Assembly: GCA_028274465.1 (NCBI GenBank)
Contig: CM051458.1
Span: 30,082,692-30,146,691 of the forward strand
DNA length: 64,000 nt
Direction of reading: 5' to 3'
Source of the DNA: Plantago ovata
Lineage: Eukaryota; Streptophyta; Magnoliopsida; Lamiales; Plantaginaceae
The translations under genes were made by a program, and so were the position numbers. Below are positions 33,784-42,875 of this stretch, piece after piece. The notes beneath the pieces are model-generated. The model was given only the letters and a program-made list of their open reading frames with translations. It did no database searches and had not been told where the DNA came from. The stretch's first letter is position 1, and each line of letters opens with the position of its first letter.

Positions 33784-34439
33784 GTAAGTTTCCGGCCTTA
33801 CCTTGCTCTTTCTTGCTTTTAATTGCTTCGTTTTTGCTTATTTTCGCCTTGTATTTTCTGCCTTCTTGCTTTTTCTCTTTTCGGCTTTTGCATGTTGGTT
33901 CTCTTTCTGATTTCTTCCTCCCGGAATGTTGTAAACTGAATAAATTCCGGTGAATTGACGCCTGAGAACGGCATTGGACTTAAAAAACGGTAAACGGACT
34001 TGTAAACGGACTTGTAAATGGCCTTGTAAATGGATTTGGCCCGATTTGGCTTGTAAGGCTGTAGAAGTAGCTCCCCTTTCTTTACTGTATGCCCCTTATA
34101 GCCTCCTCATTAACGTATGGCTGTAGAAATAGCTTTAGGAAGTTTTTCTGGCGGTTGGTCGCTCTTCGCTTTGTGTAACTGCATGTTCTCGCTCCTGTCT
34201 TGCTGTACATGCATGTCGTTATGCTGCCCGATTTTTTACTCATGTTTTGAGCGGTTGGTCGCTCCTTTGTATGCTCCTCGCTCTACTTTTCCTTTGATGT
34301 AGAGTAACTTCTTTGTTTTACTTGCTTTTCCTTTTTGAGATTTTTCTCCGTTCGGGAGGTCGAACCTTAATGAACATACCTAAAAGGACCTCTCGGACTA
34401 TAACAAACCATCCTAACTTCTTTCTTTGCCCACCTTTAG
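33784..34439 (+). other. Leader intron of plus-strand gene (Tat2)
   Basis: The donor is GTAAGT at 33784 and the acceptor TTTGCCCACCTTTAG ends at 34439. The coding ATG is one base beyond the acceptor. The intron is T-rich and contains many stops. Tat1 has GTAAGT at 17562 and the same acceptor ending 18148. The upstream untranslated exon would be about 33595-33783. Confidence 0.6.
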
Positions 34440-36211
34440 GATGTCCGAGAGGAGCGACGATAGCCAGAACGTCTCGGCCGCCGGTGAGTATGGGAGCGAC
34501 CATACTACGTCGCCCGATACGTCAGACGTATCGGCGACCTTCCTTGATGAAACAATAGAGGAGGCTGTCGAGGAGCCTCAGCTCGAGCAAGGTGGCGAGC
34601 AGGCTGCCGAAGAGGATGAAGAGACGGAGAGTGAGGAGGACCTCTACCAGTTGGTGAGTAGAAAGAGGCGTCGTACCGGGGACGACGATTTTATCGACGA
34701 CCGTACCGAGGCGGAAGGTGGTCCCCGCAACCCCGGTGTATCTGCGGAGTTGATAACTCGCGCTGCCCAAGTCCACGGGCGAAATTACGGGACAGCCGTT
34801 AACGTGGTCGCTCCTGAGATCCGGGTCGAGGAGATGGATGACACGGAGAGGCCGGAGTTGGCCTTGGCGTTGTATGAAGAAGGTGAGCATTCGGCCAAGC
34901 GCGGGAAGGTCCCGATACCCGTTCAAATCATCGATAGTGATGATACGGATGATGAAAGCGAGGAGGACGATGAGGCGACGTCTCCTCGGACTAGTCCCCC
35001 TGCAAAGAGGGTTAGATTCCCTCCACAAACAGCTAGGAGAGCTGTAATCACGGATGAGGAGGAGGATGAAGTTCCTCCGACGATCGGGGACACTAATCGG
35101 AGTGAAGCTGGTCCGAGTACAAGGTCTCCTTCCTTCTCGGAGGGGCAAAGGCGTGCAATCAGGGACGCGAAGAGGTTCGCGCGCGAGGAGGAGACTAGTT
35201 ACCACTCCATCGACCCGACCACCATTGACTTTACATATCCGAGTGGGACCCGAGGACCCAACCCACTCGAGGAGCAGGAGTATGAGATGCGCCTTGCTCA
35301 GATGGCTGCGGATAAGCAGAAGGCAGACCGTAGAGCGAGCTAGCGTAGAGCGAGCAAGTCTAAAAAGGCGAAGGTGGTGAAGGAGCCTGAGCCTAAAACA
35401 ACCAAGGCCGCTGAAAAGAAGTTTACCAAAAGTGCTCGCACTGTTGACCTCCCCGATCCTAATGGAGAGAAGAACGAGGATGGGATAATCCCGACCACCT
35501 CTTCCACCGTCAAGCTCGACGAGGTTCCCACACTTAGGTGGAAGTATTCTCTCCCCGAGAATAAGTTTGACATCCTCGTGCCCAAGGAGGATCAAACTTT
35601 TTATAATGCTCCCCCGGGGTACATGGCCGTTCACTGCCTCAGCTTGGATCGAGGATGGATCCTCCCCTTCTGTGATGCTTTCCGCGATATCTTCAACACG
35701 TTGGGGATCGCTCCTTGGCAATTAGTGCCGAGTGCCTTTGGGACCCTAGTCTGCTTTGGAGTCTTTTGCATGAAGAGGGGGATCGAGCTAAACTTCCATA
35801 ATTTCAACCAACTGTTCCGGGTCTCGATGAGCTCCGGGAACAAATACTTTTATTACTTCAACGCTCGACCAGGCCTCGGATTTATCATGGACGCTCCTAG
35901 CTCCTCGGGCTATAAATGGTTCCATAGGTACTTCTACATCAGAAAGAGGAGGTTGCCTAACATGAGCGAGGAGGAGCTGGAGTGGGGAGTGCCCAAGCTG
36001 ATGTTTAGAGGGAAAATTGCGGACAAGCATCTGTTGCCCGAGGAGTCTGATCCCTGGGTCGCTGAGCTCGAGGAGCAAAATCGGGGACCCCATCCCGAGA
36101 AGTACTTCTATTGGGGATTGGTCCTTCAGCCACTTCCTTACTTGGCGGGACTTTCTCCTTACGCATACACAGGGTATATCGGGAACCGATATAACCGAAA
36201 AGTCCTCTTCG
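34440..36211 (+). CDS. Plus-strand Tat gene, exon 2 (Tat2 copy)
   Basis: ATG at 34441, right after the leader-intron acceptor. Residues 1-100 are acidic with a basic SRKRRR patch; the following region is rich in Asp/Glu and Ser-Pro, then lysine-rich; the second half matches the putative gypsy-type transposon domain (PF04195-like), with FDILVPKEDQTFYNAPPGYM, FCDAFRDIFNTLGIAPWQLV and KWFHRYFYIRKRRLP. The exon ends CTTCG before GTAACT. The gene faces against the element's own pol. Such antisense genes are reported in Tat relatives such as Grande and Retand. Role unknown. This copy has about one break. Confidence 0.8.
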
Positions 36212-36360
36212 GTAACTAGTTCTTCGCTCTCTTTCTTTGCTTTGTACTTGTAATTTTTTCTTTGCTTGCCTTCTGTTTGTGATGTGTCCTCGCTTTTTTA
36301 CTTTCCTCGTCGATTTTTATTGCTCCTCGATCGTACTAACTTTTGCTTATTCTCTTGCAG

Positions 36361-36815
36361 CTTATTGGTTCCAGTGGATCATGTCGAAGACCCTGGCTGC
36401 CAAGGAGGAACAGAGGAGGAAACAAAGGTTGGCAAACAAACAGACGAAGATCCTCGGGTCTTTGAACTTGACCCCTCCCCGCAACGCCGCGCATCATCGG
36501 GATGCCTTGGTGCAAGAGGGGCTCGATACCCGAGAAAACCCTGTTGAGGCCATTAAAAGGGCCGAGGAGGAGGCCGCCGCGAAGAGGGCCAAAGAAGCGA
36601 AGGAGGCCGAGGAGGAGGCCTTGATCACGATTGAGGCTGAGAAGAGGCCAGAGAGGCCTGCCGCTAAAAAAGGAGCGAGGAAGCTCAATCTAGGTGGAAC
36701 TACTGAACCTGCCCGGAAAAAGGGTAAGGTGGCCGCTTCAGGAGATGAAGTGAAGCGGCTCATTCAAATGAGCGACCTCAACAGGGCACACGAGCTCAGC
36801 ATGTGCTCGCTCCAG
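36361..36815 (+). CDS. Plus-strand Tat gene, exon 3 (Tat2 copy)
   Basis: Preceded by TTATTCTCTTGCAG and followed by GTACTTG; 455 bp. It encodes MSKTLAAKEEQRRKQRLANK and a charged coiled coil, then ELSMCSLQ. Coding similarity to Tat1 30080-30534 is high and length identical, while the intron before it (36212-36360) differs much more. Confidence 0.8.
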
Positions 36816-36893
36816 GTACTTGTCTTTATTCTTTGTAAAATTTCTCTAAGTATGAATTTTATTCTCCTCGCTAACTGTGACTTCTTTTTGCAG

Positions 36894-37742
36894 CTCGAGA
36901 ACTTGAAGGAGGCCTATGGCCATGTGGCTGCTGATCGGGCCGACATTGGGGTCGTTATCGAGGACCTCGAGAAGAAGTTGGCTGCTTCGGAGAAAAAGGC
37001 CAAGGTGTCGGAGGCTGAGGCCGGGAAGCTGAGGATCAAGGTCGAGGAGCTGGAGAAGGAGCTCTCCCGAGAGAAATCGAGGAGCAAGAGCTTCAAGGGT
37101 GCATATGCCACTTTGTCCATTTGCATGGAAAAGTTTAAGGCAAGCGTCCTGTCCTTCCTCAAAGGGAGCCGGATCACTGCTGCTCGCGACTTCATGTCGT
37201 CGGTCACTTATAAGTTGGCCCTGCGAGATGTGCAAGTGGCTTCTCGCGAGGAGGGCTTCTTCTCGTGCGTTGGCCAACTAAAGAGGGTCAACATGCTCCC
37301 GGCCGACTTTGATGCTGATGATCGTGAAGACTTGCATCCTGGGCGGCGCGAAGACCTCACTCCTTATCCCGATGAGGAGATCACTGAAGAGATGCACGAG
37401 GCGTGCGAGTTTGGCGAGTTGGTGACCGACCCAGAGGTACCTTATCCCAGCAAGCCAGCCTACCTCCCCGCCTGGATGCCCGAGAGCTTGAGAAGCGGGA
37501 TCATCTTCCCGTTCGAGAAGGCGGCTCTTCGGAACGCGGCCTGGATAAAGTTGAGCGATCCGGTCCTCGGGAGGGCAGCTGACTTCGTCGAGCCCGAGCT
37601 AACCATGTATCAAAAGGTCATTGAAGAAGCTCGAGCTCAGGAGCGCGACGACACTGAAGGCCCAGAAGCGAGCACAGTTCGAGGAGGAGATGCCAGCGCG
37701 ACCACCCCGGTCACAGAATTCACAGACAGCCGTACACGCTAG
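36894..37742 (+). CDS. Plus-strand Tat gene, last exon (Tat2 copy)
   Basis: Starts after CTTCTTTTTGCAG. It encodes a long coiled coil (EDLEKKLAASEKKAKVSEAE and on), then CMEKFKASVLSFLKGSR and a conserved acidic C-terminal region (LPADFDADDREDLHPGRRED, YPDEEITEEMHEACEFGELV), ending FTDSRTR and a stop. Many differences from Tat1 fall at third codon positions, which suggests past protein-level constraint. Confidence 0.8.
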   Translation, partial: LENLKEAYGHVAADRADIGVVIEDLEKKLAASEKKAKVSEAEAGKLRIKVEELEKELSREKSRSKSFKGAYATLSICMEKFKASVLSFLKGSRITAARDFMSSVTYKLALRDVQVASREEGFFSCVGQLKRVNMLPADFDADDREDLHPGRREDLTPYPDEEITEEMHEACEFGELVTDPEVPYPSKPAYLPAWMPESLRSGIIFPFEKAALRNAAWIKLSDPVLGRAADFVEPELTMYQKVIEEARAQERDDTEGPEASTVRGGDASATTPVTEFTDSRTR

Positions 37743-37919
37743 GATCGGGGAGCCTCCTTGAAGACCGAGTATACTCGGGTCATGTTGTAATTTTTCCCTT
37801 TTCCGTACTTGTTTTTATTTCCAAACAATTTCCATTTGGCCCTTTGTGGCACTCCTCGCAACATTTATGCTTGTAACATAAATTTCACTGTTGTTGTGTG
37901 TTTGCTACTCTTTTCTTTC

Positions 37920-37925
37920 AATAAA
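37920..37925 (+). terminator. Polyadenylation signal of plus-strand gene (Tat2)
   Basis: AATAAA in TTTCTTTCAATAAAATGC, about 180 bp after the stop and at the place equivalent to Tat1 31636. Confidence 0.55.
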
Positions 37926-37977
37926 ATGCAATGCTCTTCGGTTTCTGTATACTTGTGTTTTGTCTAAATCCAATTTT

Positions 37978-38048
37978 TGTTATGACGTATAACTTGGATA
38001 GAGTAGTTAAACAAGTATAAGTTAGAATCAAGAACCAATGTTCTTCGC
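37978..38048. other. Conserved noncoding block (Tat2 copy)
   Basis: Near-identical to 31691-31761, lying between the plus-strand gene's polyadenylation signal and the end of integrase on the other strand. A second shared stretch (TTGATTTGTCGGAAATGCAA) lies near 38373 and 56706. Confidence 0.7.
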
Positions 38049-38535
38049 TGCGAGCTCTTCGATCTATCGATGCTTCTCGATCATTTAATCTCTTGAGGAA
38101 AAATTCTAAGTGTTGAACTTAGAAAAATTTCCAAGTGTTGAGTTAGAAAGACTGGAAGTCTCTCTCCTCGATCACTTCCATCTCCTCGCTTTTTCTTCTT
38201 TGAGTTGTTTCCTGATCGATTCTCTCATAGAGTTTAGAGAGCGGGGAGGGTTCCCCTTAATCATGGAAATCGATTAGCTTTTATTTAAGTAAGCTTTCTC
38301 GATCGAGTAGTCTTATTTTTGAGTATAGTAGCTCTATACTTGAACATTTTCTTGTTGAAAGAGACATTGTATTGATTTGTCGGAAATGCAATTACATGGG
38401 GGCTCTTCGGCCAGCTTGCTTAAAACAACTTTTTAACAAAAGCAAGGGGTACCTCTCACTTGGAAAAGTGAGGAATCCTCCTCGATCCATGGACCTTCCA
38501 CACTAGTTTTCAAAAAGCTTTTTCCCTTGGCAACT

Positions 38536-39759
38536 TCAAGCGTAGAATCTCTGGAGGTTAGAAGTATTCCATGGATTTTTCAATACCCTTCCCTCCATGT
38601 CTTGAAGACGATAACTTCCGTTGGACCTTGCTTCAATTATCTTGTAGGGGCCTTCCCAATTGGGTTGCATCTTCCCAACTTTGCCCAAGATGTCTGCTCT
38701 TCGGAGTACTAGGTCTCCTACTTGGAAGTCTCTTTCTCTCACGCCTTTGTTGTAAGTCTTCGCGATAAGTGCTTGATATCTGAGGATATTGGCCAAGGCG
38801 TTGGTCCTCGATTCACTGATTGTCTCTAGGTCGAAGAGTCTCTCTGTATGATTGTCCTCGGGTTGGTACCCTTGGATTCTGAGGGTTTCCACCGCCACTT
38901 CTGCTGGTATGACCGCCTCGGGCCCATAAACTAGCGAGAAGGGAGTCTCTCTTGTAGCTGTTTTTGAAGTAGTGCGGTATGCCCACACCACTCCATCAAG
39001 CTCGTCGACCCAGTCCCTGTTGGTAGCGAACCTCTTCTGCAAGTTGTTGACAAGGATTTTGTTGACGGCTTCTGTTTGCCCATTGGATTGAGGATGTCCT
39101 ACAGAGGTATACCTCCTCTCAATCTTCATTTCCTTGCACCATTCGTTGAACCTTTGGCCGCAAAATTGAGCACCATTATCCGAGATGAGGACCCTTGGCA
39201 AGCCAAATCGACACACGATGTTCCTCCATACGAAGTTCATCACTCTTTGTTCGGTGATGGTGGATACTGCCTCAACTTCCGCCCACTTGCTAAAGTATTC
39301 GACCGCAACGATGATGAACTTCTTTTGACCCGTGCCTCTTGGAAAGGGACCGACTATGTCGATGCCCCATATGTCGAACGGACAAGTGATGGCGATGGGC
39401 ATGAGGGGTTTCGCTGGGACGTTGATCAAATTGGCGTGCAATTGACACTCCTCGCACTTTCTCACAAATTGGGCAGCGTCTTCGCGAACAGTGGGCCAGT
39501 AGTATCCTTGTCGAATGACTTTTTGCGCGAGGGTTCTTCCTCCGGCATGGTCGCCGCAACTTCCTCGATGCATTTCTCCAAGAAGTTTTTGAACTTCATG
39601 CTCGGCGACGCACCTCAAGTAGACTCCCTCAAAAGACCTTTTGTACAAGTAGTCTCCTTGCATGATGTATCGAGGAGCTTTTCCTTTGATTCTCCTTGCT
39701 TCAGCCTTGTCACGAGGAAGGCTTCCATTTTGAGATATGTTGTTATCTCTTGCATCCAA
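38536..39759 (-). CDS. Tat2 integrase
   Basis: The minus-strand frame shows an H2C2 zinc finger (H near the GGMHRGSCGDHAGG-like segment, C..C in CEECQLHA), the DDE core (WGIDIVGPFP, then FGLPRVLISDNGAQF, then GHPQSNGQTEAVNK) and the YKIIEA...YRLQD tail, ending at a stop at 38536. It inserts the element's DNA into the genome. It follows the second RNase H in the Tat order and is tail to tail with the plus-strand gene, about 0.6 kb from that gene's polyadenylation signal. Part of a polyprotein; the element is broken elsewhere. Confidence 0.88.
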   Translation of the reverse strand: MDARDNNISQNGSLPRDKAEARRIKGKAPRYIMQGDYLYKRSFEGVYLRCVAEHEVQKLLGEMHRGSCGDHAGGRTLAQKVIRQGYYWPTVREDAAQFVRKCEECQLHANLINVPAKPLMPIAITCPFDIWGIDIVGPFPRGTGQKKFIIVAVEYFSKWAEVEAVSTITEQRVMNFVWRNIVCRFGLPRVLISDNGAQFCGQRFNEWCKEMKIERRYTSVGHPQSNGQTEAVNKILVNNLQKRFATNRDWVDELDGVVWAYRTTSKTATRETPFSLVYGPEAVIPAEVAVETLRIQGYQPEDNHTERLFDLETISESRTNALANILRYQALIAKTYNKGVRERDFQVGDLVLRRADILGKVGKMQPNWEGPYKIIEARSNGSYRLQDMEGRVLKNPWNTSNLQRFYA

Positions 39760-40290
39760 TTCGGTTGATCGTCAATCGCCAAGACGTTTGGCTTTGATGA
39801 CCACAAAGACGATGCGTTGATTCTCATGAGTATCACATTCCGGGTATCAACTCCTCCGGAGGCTGAAGCATACTTTGATAGGGCGTCTGCCCTTTGATTG
39901 AGATCTCTTGAGAACTTTTCAATCTCACATCTTTCAAACTTTTGAATTTCTTCCGTGATAGCACTTTTGTACTCAGCTAGTGAGTCTTTCTTGGTTCTGA
40001 ATTTCCCCGAGATTTGCTTCTCGGCCAGTTGAGAATCGGTGAAGAGATGTAGCTTCTTCACTTCCAATGACTTTGCCATACGTAGAGCGATGAGGATGGC
40101 TTCGTATTCTGCTTCATTGTTGGAGACCGGGAAACTAAGAGTAACGGCGTACTCTAGTTCAGCCCCTCCGGGACTCTTGAAGTATATTCCTATTCCGCCA
40201 TTTTTTCCTGATGAGGATCCATCAACATGAAGAATCCGGACGTCTCCGTGGTCGACTAGCTCTTTGGGTTTTGGAGAGATGGTCTCCGCA
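39615..40290 (-). CDS. Tat2 second (archaeal-type) RNase H
   Basis: Minus-strand frame with VDGSSSGKNGGIGIYFKSP, then SNNEAEYEAILIALRMAKSL, LFTDSQL and NQRADALSKYAS, the D-E-D-D arrangement of an archaeal/cellular-type RNase H. Tat elements carry this extra domain in addition to the retroviral-type RNase H. The domain lies at about 39850-40230; its upstream connection continues at 51091 beyond the nested Tekay. The frame overlaps that of the integrase. Confidence 0.85.
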
Positions 40291-42860
40291 TGTAACGGTA
40301 CCGGTTTTGAAAACAAAATATTTTCTTGAAAAAGAAATTCGAAAATACTTGAATAGCAACGGTCGGCAATAAATGCCCAAAACAATCTTTGACGCTAACG
40401 ACAATAAATAATATTCAATGACAACTCAAGTTCAAAAGACAACGAATGAAGACAAATAAAGTGTTCTTCTTATTTTGAAAAGAAACCCGTGACACCCCAG
40501 ACCCTTCTCTCAGTCGCTGGCTTCCTAGTCACGCACATCCTCAGCAGCATCTGGAAGGAAGGAATTTTGGAAAACAAAAGAGTGTGAGATAAAGGATCTC
40601 AGTGAGGTTCTAAGTTAAACAGAAAGTAAAACAGTTTTAAAACAAAAATCCTTTTCAGAAAACGAGCAAACAGAACAGAGCACATATACAGATTAACAGA
40701 ACAGAAACGTTGTAGACCGTTGGTGCAGCCCGCCTTATTGCTCCTACTCCCAGAATGCCCTTATAACTCCCTCCAGAGGATGCATAACTCCGGACAGAAA
40801 CAGAAACCCCCGTGTACTTTGGGGAAACAGATCCTACGACCCTAATAGACCTCAGCGACTTCTGCCTCGCGCCTAAAAGGGAATAGACTAGGCCACGATC
40901 AAGCAAACCCGATAGTCCTCTACTACCCAAGCCTACCTAACCATAACCTAATCGACCGGTCACTCAGAAACAGAACAGATACAGAACAACAGATACAAAT
41001 AGTTAACACCGAAAGGTGTTCCTGCAGAAAGGTCAGTACAGAACAGAGTAGCAGTAACAGAAATGCAAAAAGTCATACTTAGGACTTATACTTTTACGCG
41101 GAAGCATACAATATACAGTAGATAGTAATAGACACAAACAGTCACATAGCCTTCCAGTTTTTCGCAAATAATAGGTTTAGGGGTGAACACTCACCTTAGC
41201 TTACGAGCAAACGACCTTCAACAAGAAATGAGCTTACGGGTTTACGGACAACGGAGAACCTAACAAGAAAGTACTAACACAATTTAGAAGTCGAACGGAC
41301 GGAAAGGAAAAGGTTGAAAAAGGAATGGTAAAGTCGGGGTTCGAACTCGGGACCTCTAAGTTAGTCAAGCAAGGACCTAACCAACTAGGCTAGCAAGTCA
41401 AGTCTATACTAACTTACAAAACAGAAACTAAGTTTAAAACATTTTCAGAAACTCTTTCGATTTTCAGATTCTGGAAATTACCAAAATACCCTCAAGTGGT
41501 AAATTGCAAGAAAAACCCTTTTCGAAACCGACAGAATAAACAAACCAGAAGTTCCAACACTTAACAGTCTTCTCAAAATAACAAGGTTTACGATACAAGC
41601 CTACTGTCAGTCAACTACGGTCAAAAGTAAAACTGCAAAAAGGTCCTTTAGGTTTTAAAGTTTCCCAAATCAGTCCACAAAGAATCCAAAACATAACATC
41701 AAGGTCCAAAAGTCCTTTCGAGGTCAAACAGGAAAACAAAGTCAATATTCGAGGTCAAAAGTCACAAGTCCAGCAAACAAAAACTACAATCTAACAACCT
41801 AAGTCCCGGTTCTCGGTTCGAAATAAACAACACAGTCAGATCGTTCAAGGGCAAAACCGTCCAAGGGTAAAATTGTCCGAAATAGAATACTAACTTCGAA
41901 TCGAAAGAAACAACAAAGGATTCGAGATTTACCTTCGAATCGAACAGAAAGGAATCAACAATCTGCAAATCAATGAATCGAAACGAAAAAGGGAATTAAA
42001 CCAAGATTCGAATCGAATTCGAAAGCAAAACCGAAACCGAACAGAAAGGTTGAACCGACTTACCGATCGGCTCAGAGTAACAGACCGGAGAATGAACCGG
42101 CCGGACGAATCGACGGCGCCCGAGAGACAGAGGACGCGATCGAACGGAACGGAGGTGGCGGCGCGGCGTACGGAGCGGCGCGGTGACGAACGGACTGAAC
42201 GGCAACGGAGACCGAGACCGGAACGGCGGCGGCGCGGCGCGGTGTGACAGAGAAGGACGGGAACCGGACGGCGGTGACCAGACAACCGATCGATCGATCG
42301 ATCGACACGAGCAGAGCAGAGCGGAGCGGAGTCGGCGGCGAACAGAACTGGATGCGCGGCGGCGGCGGCGCGGATAATCGGACGGGAACGCGGCGGCTTG
42401 GCGGACGGGAACGGCGGCGAAGACAGAGCGGCGCGGTGACAGACGGCGCGGCAGCAGCAATCGAAATCCTCTTCTCCTCTCTCTTCTCTCTTTTCTTTTC
42501 TCTTCTCCTTTTCTTTCTTTCTTTCTTCTCTTCTTTCTTTCTTTCAGTTTGTGTTTTACGGCTGAAGGAAGAATGAGGCAAGGAGCAGGCTAGGTTTAGG
42601 GTTAGGATTGGGCTGGTCAATGGCTGGTTAATGGGCCCTTGACCGGGCTCAATAATTGGGCCAAACGCAAGGCTAAACAGATCAGATTACTCCAGCTTGA
42701 TCCAAACGAAACGAAACGAAATGAATAGCTTTCGCGAAACTAATTAATTAATTATCGAATAAATAATTTACTCTGATAATTAATTAACTAAAATAAATAA
42801 TTAAATAATAAAATAATAATTAAATAATTAAATAAATAATTAAAAAAACGGGGTGTTACA
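40291..42860 (-). repeat. 3' LTR of Tekay element
   Basis: 2570 bp. It contains a tRNA-like segment with A and B box matches (about 41338-41392), a roughly 430-bp CpG-rich part (42040-42470), a GATC run near 42285-42302 and an AT-rich end (42740-42850). Purine-rich minus-strand tract at 42861-42875 precedes it. Confidence 0.95.
41336..41402 (-). other. tRNA-like segment with pol III A and B boxes in Tekay LTR
   Basis: On the minus strand TAGCCTAGTTGG (41381-41392) fits the A box and GAGTTCGAACC (41338-41348) the B box, about 32 bases apart as in tRNAs. No full cloverleaf is evident. It is repeated in the other LTR at 49546-49600, with one A-box base different. Such sequences head many plant SINEs. 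Confidence 0.6.
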
Positions 42861-42875
42861 CTCTTCCCCCCTTAA
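42861..42875 (-). other. Polypurine tract of Tekay
   Basis: Minus strand TTAAGGGGGGAAGAG lies directly before the 3' LTR start TGTAAC; it is the expected plus-strand primer. Confidence 0.85.

Noticed and set aside
34522-35721. A 399-codon minus-strand frame opposite exon 2 of the Tat plus-strand gene
   Set aside because: Mirror of a real coding exon with biased codons; splice sites and conserved domain lie on the plus strand.
42050-42620. Arginine- and serine-rich open frames up to 180 codons in Tekay LTR (and at 50204-50846)
   Set aside because: GC-rich low-complexity LTR sequence on both strands; no start context or conservation beyond LTR identity.
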